Part shown: one piece after another, positions 1 through 5,907 of the stretch
How the letters are laid out: every line of letters starts with the position of its first letter
Position numbering within the stretch: position 1 is the first letter of the stretch
From: Bacillota bacterium
Lineage (GTDB): Bacteria; Bacillota; DTU025
Assembly: GCA_003456765.1 (NCBI GenBank)
Contig: DMOT01000154.1
Location: 1-6,879, forward strand
DNA length: 6,879 nt
Direction of reading: 5' to 3'
Notes under the pieces: generated by a model
Databases searched by the model: none
What the model was told of the DNA's origin: nothing
The model's input: only the letters and a program-made list of their open reading frames with translations
Made by a program: the position numbers and the translations under genes

Positions 1-1
1 G

Positions 2-322
2 GTCTGTCAGGCCATGGCTGAGGTGGAGCGCGTTGAGGCCTTGCGTGCTTCTGACAGTGCGAAGGCCGGCCGGGTCCGGTCGGCGGGAGCTCGGGGGAGG
101 GCTATGGTGCCCCTTGCGGCTGCCGTGGCGGTACTCGTGATGTTTGCGGCTTCAATTTCATCTAGTGCGTTCAGGCGTAGTCTGGCCGAGCAGGATAAGG
201 CTCTCATCAGATCCCACTACATGATCTCCTCGAGCCATGTTGGAGGCACTCTTGATTCAAACAGTGCCAGGGTAATACGGGTGAGTGTGCCCCGTCCGAA
301 GCTTGTGAAGGAGTGGCGGTGA
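2..322 (+). CDS. C-terminal part of a membrane-spanning anti-sigma-factor-like protein (5' partial)
   Basis: The reading frame is open to the left edge of the window. The first ATG (position 14) has no ribosome binding site in the 13 bases before it, so the true start probably lies upstream. Counting from that ATG, residues 1-29 are charged and cytoplasmic-looking, residues 30-50 form one hydrophobic segment (AMVPLAAAVAVLVMFAAS), and about 50 residues follow outside. That outer part starts with RRSLAEQ and contains an HYMISSSH stretch. A short cytoplasmic part, one membrane helix and a small outer domain directly before an RseB-like gene is the usual layout of an anti-sigma factor in an ECF sigma operon. 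The N-terminal sigma-binding region, often a zinc-binding fold, is not in the window, so the assignment rests on topology and neighbourhood. Any other small bitopic membrane protein is possible. Confidence 0.6.
   Translation, partial: VCQAMAEVERVEALRASDSAKAGRVRSAGARGRAMVPLAAAVAVLVMFAASISSSAFRRSLAEQDKALIRSHYMISSSHVGGTLDSNSARVIRVSVPRPKLVKEWR
308..313 (+). promoter_or_regulatory. Probable ribosome binding site for the RseB-like gene
   Basis: AAGGAG lies inside the last codons of the upstream gene, 13 bases before the ATG at 327. The spacing is long. The closer GTG at 319 is in another frame that stops after about 20 codons, so it is not the start. An in-frame ATG at 369 would give a more compact signal peptide but has no good binding site. 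Confidence 0.4.
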
Positions 323-326
323 GCAG

Positions 327-1397
327 ATGTTCTGCAGTGGAGGCTTTGCAGGGTCACGGCCGCGAATCATGTCTGCCCTCCTGATGTCCCTGGTCATCAT
401 TATCATGTATGGATATGGAGCTGCCGGAGCCGATCAGTCGCTTGTGGTTGACGGGATGAGCCCTGATCAGTTGTATGCTCTTTCCCTGGCGCCGAAGGCT
501 CACTTTAAGTCGGTGATCAGGCTATGGAACCCTTCCATCGGCGATCTGGAGGTCACGGCTACAGGTTACGGAGATGTGGTTGTGTATTCTCTGCGGTTGT
601 TGGAGCATGAATACTGCCTGGCTGTGAACGGCAACACGACCGTATGCTACGGTCTGCCTGTTGACAGATCCTGTCCGGGCGGCGGAGGCGTTACGCTTAT
701 TGTCTGCGAGGACCAGATCACTCGGTTCCTGTTGGCAATGCTTGTGCCTGTAGGAAACGACCTGCCCCTTCTGGTCGGCAACTACTCCATCGAGAAGTCG
801 GCCGGGTTCTATTATGGGGGGCGGGAGAGTGTCAAGGTCAAGCTTGTACCGAAGCTTCCGGGAAACGTGGGGAGAACCGCATGGATTGATAAGGCGTCAG
901 GTGTATTGCTCAGCCTTGAAGATGTGAATTACTGCGGAGATGTGATACAGCGTCTTCAGACTCTCCAACTGGATTGCACTCCTGAACTTGATGAAGAGCG
1001 GTTGAAATGGGCCAGGCTGGCCCTGACGATGGCTGCCCGCGATAGCGTAAGAGGATGGGCAATGACGGTGGATTACGCCTCGCAAGTTCTTGGCTTCAAG
1101 ATTGCGGAGCCCAAATGGATACCGCCAGGCTACCAGCTGGCCGGCGTAAGAGTGCTTCAGGGTCTTGAAGGCAGCCCGTCGCTTGCAGGCGGCGTTGGGG
1201 GCGTTGCTCAGCTTGTCTACTATGATGGCCTTGGCATGATATCGCTCTACGAAAGAAGTGTTCCCTGGTGGGCCGCCTCCACGCTGGAGCCCGAGGCTGG
1301 AAATGTGATCGAATGGGAAACGTGCGGGATTAGATATGTTCTTGCCGGTGACATAGATCCGGGACTCCTCCTCAAAATGGCCCGTAGTGTGGGCTGA
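327..1397 (+). CDS. Exported RseB/LolA-like protein, probable sigma-factor regulatory sensor
   Basis: This 356-residue exported protein has a signal peptide at about residues 11-35: RPR, then a hydrophobic core (LLMSLVIIIMYGYG), then a probable cleavage site AGA|DQ after residue 35. Residues about 40-205 look like the strand-rich LolA/RseB N-terminal domain. Residues about 249-356 resemble the small C-terminal MucB/RseB domain: a KWIPPGYQLAGVRVLQ stretch near residue 264 and a YYDGLGMISLYE strand near residue 298. In Proteobacteria, RseB binds the outer part of the anti-sigma factor RseA and shields it from proteolysis. The adjacent upstream anti-sigma-like gene, only 4 bases away, supports the same role here. 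The mature protein carries seven cysteines (residues 97, 107, 116, 127, 203, 217, 333), which is odd for this family. It could instead be a LolA-like lipid-binding protein of unknown role. No homology search was possible. Confidence 0.6.
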   Translation: MFCSGGFAGSRPRIMSALLMSLVIIIMYGYGAAGADQSLVVDGMSPDQLYALSLAPKAHFKSVIRLWNPSIGDLEVTATGYGDVVVYSLRLLEHEYCLAVNGNTTVCYGLPVDRSCPGGGGVTLIVCEDQITRFLLAMLVPVGNDLPLLVGNYSIEKSAGFYYGGRESVKVKLVPKLPGNVGRTAWIDKASGVLLSLEDVNYCGDVIQRLQTLQLDCTPELDEERLKWARLALTMAARDSVRGWAMTVDYASQVLGFKIAEPKWIPPGYQLAGVRVLQGLEGSPSLAGGVGGVAQLVYYDGLGMISLYERSVPWWAASTLEPEAGNVIEWETCGIRYVLAGDIDPGLLLKMARSVG

Positions 1398-1405
1398 CAG
1401 AGCCC

Positions 1406-1419
1406 CCGGGCTGCCCCGG
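1406..1419 (+). other. Short GC-rich hairpin after the RseB-like gene
   Basis: CCGGG (1406-1410) can pair with CCCGG (1415-1419) around a 4-base loop, starting 9 bases after the stop codon. No T run follows, only GCGAAAAGAA, so it is not a convincing intrinsic terminator. It may stabilise the 3' end of the transcript or have no role. Confidence 0.25.
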
Positions 1420-1442
1420 CGAAAAGAACAGCGCGCTGGAGG

Positions 1443-1512
1443 GTAAACCCCTCTGAGCAGAGAACTACCCATCAGGGTTCAAATTCCTGCTCAGAGGGGG
1501 TTACTCTATTTT
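1443..1512 (+). promoter_or_regulatory. Large inverted repeat with U-rich tail, overlapping the yhaO translation start region
   Basis: GTAAACCCCTCTGAGCAG (1443-1460) pairs with CTGCTCAGAGGGGGTTAC (1487-1504) at 17 of 18 positions, the mismatch being A1447 against G1500. The loop is 26 bases. TCTATTTT (1505-1512) follows, so the element could act as an intrinsic terminator or attenuator for the upstream operon. The only Shine-Dalgarno-like sequence for the next gene, AGAGGGGG (1493-1500), lies in the right arm and would be hidden when the stem forms. The TTG start is at 1511, directly after the repeat. Roles that fit are a terminator, a translational switch for yhaO, or a dispersed palindromic repeat that landed here. 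The repeat itself is certain; its role is inferred. Confidence 0.6.
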
Positions 1513-2776
1513 GGGAGGATTCTGCTTTGTCCACGCGGCCGATCTGCACCTCGATTCGCCGTTTGCGTCGCTGAAGGCGGGTTCGCCGCGGTTGGCACAG
1601 GCGTTCATAGACGCGTCAAGAGCTTCACTACAGGCCCTGGCGGGGGTTTGCATCGAACGCGGGGCGGATTTTCTCGTGCTGGCGGGAGATGTGTTCGATG
1701 CCGAGCAACAGAGCATCAGGGCACAGTTCGAGCTTTTCGAGGCCCTTTCAGAACTTGCCCGCCAAGGAATACACACATACATAGCGTACGGCAATCATGA
1801 CGCCCTGTCGGGATGGCGGGCGATCCTTGACTGGCCTGAGGAGGTCCACTTCTTTGGCGCCGATAGAGTGGAGTCATATCCAGTCTCCGTCGGCGGCGAG
1901 GTGGCGGCGGTCGTCGCGGGGATTAGTTACGCCCAGCCTGCTGTGGTCGAAAACCTGGCTCTCAGGTTCCGCAAGAATGACGGCGACCCGTTCACCATAG
2001 GCGTTCTCCATTCCAATGTGGGCGGCGATCCTGCGCATGAGAACTATGCGCCATGCACCCTCTCTGACCTGGTCTCCACCGGCATTGACTACTGGGCCCT
2101 GGGCCATGTGCACTCGCCCCGGGTGCTGTCGGAGAGGGATCCTGCGATTATCTATCCCGGCTGTACTCAAGGAAGGAACCCCAGGGAGACGGGGCCCGGC
2201 GGTTGCTTCGTGGTGCATGTAGACTCGGGGGGCCGGGTGGAGTACGAGTTCGTCCCGGTAGATGTGATCCGCTGGCATGTTGCGGACATACACATTGACG
2301 GCATGTCCAATCTTGGAGATCTGGTTGAGGAGGCAAAGGCCGAGATTGCCAGGCTTGCTCAGGCGTCCGATGGCCGCTCCTGCGCTGTACGCTTCCGTCT
2401 CTTCGGGCGCGGGCCCGTCCACAGCCAGCTGGCTGAAGGGGGCGGGGCAGACGATCTCGTGTCAGCGGTCGGAGAAGATATCGCACCGGGTACGCGATTC
2501 GATTGGATCGAGTCGATACAGGATTTCACCAGGCCCGATGTGGACAGGGATGCGCTCCTGGCCGGGGGAAGCTTGATCTCCGACTTCCTGTCACTGGCCG
2601 ACGAGGCAAGATCGGGTCCTGGGGCCCTAGAGAGAATCAGGGAGATGCTGGCCGGGGACCTGGCACACCCCAGAGCGGCAAGAATCATCAGGGACATGAG
2701 TGATGAAGAGCTTGTAGCACTTGTGGACAGGGCGGAGTCGGTTGGGATCGGCCTGCTGCTGGGGGAGGAGGTGTAG
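1511..2776 (+). CDS. yhaO: YhaO-type DNA repair metallophosphoesterase (SbcD/Mre11-like nuclease subunit)
   Basis: This 421-residue protein is close in length to Bacillus YhaO. It carries the full set of calcineurin-like phosphoesterase motifs that bind two metal ions: HAADLHLDSPF with D11 and H13, AGDVFD with D60, GNHD (94-97), H167 in VLHSN, and GHVH (198-201). The catalytic domain covers about residues 1-230. The rest is the C-terminal region expected to hold the capping and ATPase-docking parts. The family acts with a Rad50/SbcC-like ATPase in DNA end processing, and the partner gene follows after 3 bases. The TTG start gives an N-terminus (MGGFCFVHAADLH) that fits the family. The frame is open back to a stop at 1454 but holds no ATG or GTG there. 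GGGAGG at 1513-1518 lies inside the coding sequence and has no in-frame start after it. DNA nuclease activity is inferred from the family. Confidence 0.9.
   Translation: MGGFCFVHAADLHLDSPFASLKAGSPRLAQAFIDASRASLQALAGVCIERGADFLVLAGDVFDAEQQSIRAQFELFEALSELARQGIHTYIAYGNHDALSGWRAILDWPEEVHFFGADRVESYPVSVGGEVAAVVAGISYAQPAVVENLALRFRKNDGDPFTIGVLHSNVGGDPAHENYAPCTLSDLVSTGIDYWALGHVHSPRVLSERDPAIIYPGCTQGRNPRETGPGGCFVVHVDSGGRVEYEFVPVDVIRWHVADIHIDGMSNLGDLVEEAKAEIARLAQASDGRSCAVRFRLFGRGPVHSQLAEGGGADDLVSAVGEDIAPGTRFDWIESIQDFTRPDVDRDALLAGGSLISDFLSLADEARSGPGALERIREMLAGDLAHPRAARIIRDMSDEELVALVDRAESVGIGLLLGEEV
2764..2772 (+). promoter_or_regulatory. Strong ribosome binding site for yhaN
   Basis: GGAGGAGGT lies in the last codons of yhaO, 7 bases before the TTG at 2780. 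It decides the start of yhaN at a TTG codon and indicates translational coupling across the 3-base gap between the two genes. Confidence 0.75.
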
Positions 2777-2779
2777 GAG

Positions 2780-5686
2780 TTGCGCATACTTGAGCTGCAC
2801 ATAGACGGGTATGGAGTCTTCCGCGACCAGCACGTCCAGGACTTCGGAGATGGTGTCGTGCTCTTCTCCGGCCCGAACGAGGCGGGCAAGTCCACTTTGA
2901 TGTCATTTGTGCGCGGGGTTCTGTTCGGGTTCGAGCGGGAGTCTCAAGCAGGCTACTATCCGCCTCTTTTGGGGGGACGCCACGGCGGGAGGCTCGTTGT
3001 TGAGATGCGCGATGGTGATGAGGTCGTTGTGGAACGCTACGCGGAGCGGGGACAACCGAAGGCTCCGGCCAGTGTAGTAGGGAACATGTCGAAAGCCCTC
3101 TACTCCAATGTATTTGCGTTTAGCCTCGCCGAACTTGCTTCATTGGAATCGCTTGGCTCCGAAGAGGTGCGCGCGAGGATATACAGCGCTGGTGCGGGCC
3201 TTGGAACGAGAACTCTGCCGGAGGCGCGGAAGGCTGTCCTTTCAAACATCGACAAGCTCTACAAGAGGCAGGGCAAAGTGCCCGCAATCAACGTTTTACT
3301 TCGGGAGATTGCGGAACTGGAAAGACTCTGTGGAGACCTTGCCAGCAGGCCGGCGGAGTTTAATGAGGTTGTGCGAAACATGGATCGGCTGGCCAGTGAA
3401 GAAAGACGGGCCCGGGAAGAACTAGATGAAGCGAAGGCCCGGCATCTGTGGTTCATGGCTCTTGTGGCCAGCAGAAAGACATGGGAACAACTCCTGGCTG
3501 CGCGGACCCTCCTCGATGCCCTTGCAGAAGAGGATCGGAGTGGTGGTGAGGCGCGAAGGGAGGCCGTTCTGGCTCTGGAGTCGGAGATACACCGCCTCAA
3601 GCTTGAGCAGGCAAGCTTTGTCCAGCTGGCCGACGCCATCTTCGAGCTGGAAGCTGCCGCACGCGAGAGAAGACGAGCATACGAGGAACGCCTGAGAGAA
3701 CTGGGTGGCGCATGGGATGGAGAGAGACTGGACTCTGTGGATGTGTCGCCAGGCGTTACCGATGAGATACGGTCCTCGCGGGAGCGAATCGCGAGGCAGG
3801 ACGCCGAGGTGCAGCGCCTTGCAGAAGTGGTTCGGGTGAGGCGGGAGGCAGCGGATGAGGTCGAGTTGAGGCTGAGCCGGCTCCAGGAGAGGCGCGAGGA
3901 GCTTGGCGAGTCTGACTACGACGCGAGGGATGACATTGTTGCGCGAATCGGCAGAATAGGTGAGGCGGAGGGCCGGCTCGGGAGGATGGGCGTTCTCGAG
4001 GCGAAGGCCGAGGGCGCCCAAGGAAGAATGGACGCGGCGCGCATAGTCGCAGACGACAAGGTGGAAAACGTGCAATCTGCGAGAGACGAAATCCGCCGGA
4101 GCAGGGGTTTTTCACGTTGGCTTGCCCCCGTTTCCACAGTGGCGCTTTCAATCATTCTGGCACTAGTCATGGACCGCGGAGCGGCCGTCTCCTTTGCTGT
4201 TGTGCTTGTGGGGGTATGTGCGGCGGCCGCCATGGCCTTGCGGGCGCTCGGGAGGACGCGTGATGCAAATAGCAGGTTCGAGAGGGCGACGGGGGAGGCT
4301 GAAAAGGCTGAAGAGGCCTTCCGGGAGTATCGGGATGAACACGGCGCTGTCTGCGATGAACTGAGGAGATTGAAGCACGAATATTCGCTGGCATGCCGCG
4401 AGCTATTCTACGAGGACGATGTTGACAGTGTGAGGCTTGCGCGTGAGAGGGATGCGGCCCGGGATGACCTGGAGGCCTGGGACGAGATGCTTCGCCTGGA
4501 CCGAGAATGGAAGCAGGCCGCGGAGGATTGCAAGCGGGCTGAGGGCGAATGGAAGAGGGCCTCAAAATCGCAGAATGATGCGGCCGAGGAGCTAGGGCGC
4601 CTGCGCGAGGAATGGAGAAGCTGGCTGGGCGCGCGGGGGATGGATTCCTCTTTCGGGCACGATGCGGCTGAGAGGACTGTGGACGCGGTGCGCGAGGCGA
4701 GGCGGGCGCGGCAGTTGGTGATCGATGCCGGGGCGAGGCTTGATGATGCCAGAGAGCGTGCGCTGCAGTATGTGGAGGATGTGAACGCGGTCGCAAGATC
4801 GCTGGGGCTTGAGGAGACCGACATGGATCGGGCATCTTTGGCGGTTGAAGAGCTGGTTGCCATGGCAGAGGAGGCTAGGGCCGACCGGGAGGCGAGGGAG
4901 AGGGCGAAACTGGCAGTGCGTGAACTTGATGCGCAGTTTGCCCCGGCATTTCCCCCGGATGATCGCAAGCGGGCAGAGGAGTATCATCTGCTGCACACTG
5001 CTGAGGAGATAGCCGCCCTGTGCGAGGATGCCGAAGAGCGGCGGAAGGCACTCGAAGTGGAACTGAACCGAATCGCGGAAGACCGGGGCCGCCTGAACGA
5101 ACGGAAGCGGTCGATGGAGCGTGATGACGAGATAGCGATGGCCAGCCTTAAGCTGGCATCGGCTGAGAGTAGGCTTGCGGAGAATACACGGGAGTGGGCT
5201 GCCCAGAGATTATGCCTTGAGCTGTTGGATAGGGCTTGTGAGAAGTATGAGCGTGAGAGGCAGCCCAGGGTGCTTCGGGATGCGTCAGAGGCGCTTGCCG
5301 CGATGACCAGGGGGCGTTGGCAGTCGGTGATAGCCAGGGTTTCAGGCCTTGAGTCCCTCGATGTGATGGACGAGCACAGCAGGGCGCTCTCCCACGCTGC
5401 GCTGAGCTGCGGGACTGAGCAGCAGCTTTACCTTGCAGTCAGGTGTGGATTGGTCCGCGAGTATTGCTCCCACGCTGAACCGATGCCAGTGATGACCGAT
5501 GAGGCGCTGGTCAACTGCGATCCCGGGCGGGACGAGGCGGCTGCGGGTGTTTTGGCGGATCTTGCCGATGTTGCTCAGATCATGGTGTTCACATGCCATC
5601 CTTACATGACTGAATGCTTCAAGCGCACAGGCAGAGTGACGGCGCATTTCGAGTTGGATGGAGCCGACATTCGGCTGCTTGCGTGA
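2780..5686 (+). CDS. yhaN: YhaN-type SbcC/Rad50-like ATPase with a central membrane hairpin
   Basis: This 968-residue protein nearly equals the length of Bacillus YhaN. The N-terminal half of the ATPase has Walker A GPNEAGKST (31-39) and a typical GYYPPLLGGRHGG stretch. The C-terminal half has the ABC signature LSCGTEQQLYLAVR (875-888), a Walker B region MPVMTDEALVNCD (902-914, probable catalytic D907/E908) and the switch histidine H940 in FTCH. Between them are two long, charged, heptad-like coiled-coil arms (about 160-440 and 490-860). They are separated by two hydrophobic segments, about 448-464 and 467-487, where Rad50 and SbcC carry a CxxC zinc hook; no CxxC is present. It probably folds back so that both ATPase halves meet and drive the YhaO nuclease, with the coiled-coil tip in the membrane. 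The start is set by the strong binding site before the TTG and by the MRILELHIDGYGVF beginning usual for the family. DNA repair function is inferred from family knowledge. Confidence 0.9.
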   Translation: MRILELHIDGYGVFRDQHVQDFGDGVVLFSGPNEAGKSTLMSFVRGVLFGFERESQAGYYPPLLGGRHGGRLVVEMRDGDEVVVERYAERGQPKAPASVVGNMSKALYSNVFAFSLAELASLESLGSEEVRARIYSAGAGLGTRTLPEARKAVLSNIDKLYKRQGKVPAINVLLREIAELERLCGDLASRPAEFNEVVRNMDRLASEERRAREELDEAKARHLWFMALVASRKTWEQLLAARTLLDALAEEDRSGGEARREAVLALESEIHRLKLEQASFVQLADAIFELEAAARERRRAYEERLRELGGAWDGERLDSVDVSPGVTDEIRSSRERIARQDAEVQRLAEVVRVRREAADEVELRLSRLQERREELGESDYDARDDIVARIGRIGEAEGRLGRMGVLEAKAEGAQGRMDAARIVADDKVENVQSARDEIRRSRGFSRWLAPVSTVALSIILALVMDRGAAVSFAVVLVGVCAAAAMALRALGRTRDANSRFERATGEAEKAEEAFREYRDEHGAVCDELRRLKHEYSLACRELFYEDDVDSVRLARERDAARDDLEAWDEMLRLDREWKQAAEDCKRAEGEWKRASKSQNDAAEELGRLREEWRSWLGARGMDSSFGHDAAERTVDAVREARRARQLVIDAGARLDDARERALQYVEDVNAVARSLGLEETDMDRASLAVEELVAMAEEARADREARERAKLAVRELDAQFAPAFPPDDRKRAEEYHLLHTAEEIAALCEDAEERRKALEVELNRIAEDRGRLNERKRSMERDDEIAMASLKLASAESRLAENTREWAAQRLCLELLDRACEKYERERQPRVLRDASEALAAMTRGRWQSVIARVSGLESLDVMDEHSRALSHAALSCGTEQQLYLAVRCGLVREYCSHAEPMPVMTDEALVNCDPGRDEAAAGVLADLADVAQIMVFTCHPYMTECFKRTGRVTAHFELDGADIRLLA

Positions 5687-5696
5687 GATTCCCCCC

Positions 5697-5728
5697 AAAA
5701 AGCGGGGCATCTGTTCCCCGCCCCGTTT
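5697..5728 (+). terminator. Hairpin terminator after yhaN, possibly active in both directions
   Basis: CGGGGC (5703-5708) pairs with GCCCCG (5720-5725). The stem can extend through a G-U and two A-U pairs to 5700/5728, so the short T run (5726-5728) directly follows the GC stem. An alternative fold pairs GCGGGG (5702-5707) with CCCCGC (5716-5721). Read on the minus strand, that fold is followed by five Ts (complement of 5697-5701), a classical terminator for leftward transcription. The hairpin starts within 17 bases of the yhaN stop, so it probably ends the yhaO-yhaN transcript. Confidence 0.6.
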
Positions 5729-5907
5729 CATGGAATCGGCACATTTGATTGCCGAAAGATCACGCAATGTCTGAAAGAGGGAAAGAGTTGCCAGAGGAGA
5801 ATTGCACAACTTACGCGGCGAACGAGACCAGGGACCTCACGGGCCCTTATGGGTTCGGCCGCATCTTTCAGTTGCGTTCCCCGGCGGAGGGGCATCAAGA
5901 AAGAGGG
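5729..5907 (+). other. Upstream region of the ankyrin gene, no supported internal feature
   Basis: The stretch must hold the promoter of the ankyrin gene if the preceding hairpin terminates, but I see no clear -35/-10 pair. The ankyrin frame is open back to a TGA at 5746-5748, with candidate starts at TTG 5749, ATG 5767 and TTG 5788. The TTG at 5788 has a purine-rich AAGAGGGAAAGAG before it. Using any of these would put 40-53 polar residues in front of the signal peptide, which would make export unlikely, so I treat the region as non-coding. Confidence 0.4.

Noticed and set aside
897..1472. Long minus-strand open frame of 191 codons opposite the RseB-like gene
   Set aside because: It lies opposite a gene with a clear signal peptide and recognisable domains, its translation shows no recognisable domain, and it has no evident ribosome binding site.
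1451..1497. Possible tRNA gene
   Set aside because: The T-arm and acceptor pairing are present, but only 15 bases separate them. There is no room for D and anticodon arms and no CCA end.
4167..4835. Minus-strand open frame of 222 codons opposite yhaN
   Set aside because: The product is a proline/arginine/histidine-rich low-complexity chain, typical of the shadow of a GC-rich gene. The + strand gene is well supported.
2780..5686. New anti-phage or other defence system built on the SbcC-like ATPase and nuclease
   Set aside because: The pair matches the known YhaO/YhaN family in length, motifs and gene order, and no other defence-type genes, CRISPR array or mobile element flank it.
5749..5907. 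Separate small gene before the ankyrin protein
   Set aside because: It is in the same frame as the ankyrin gene with no stop between them, and its translation shows no recognisable pattern.
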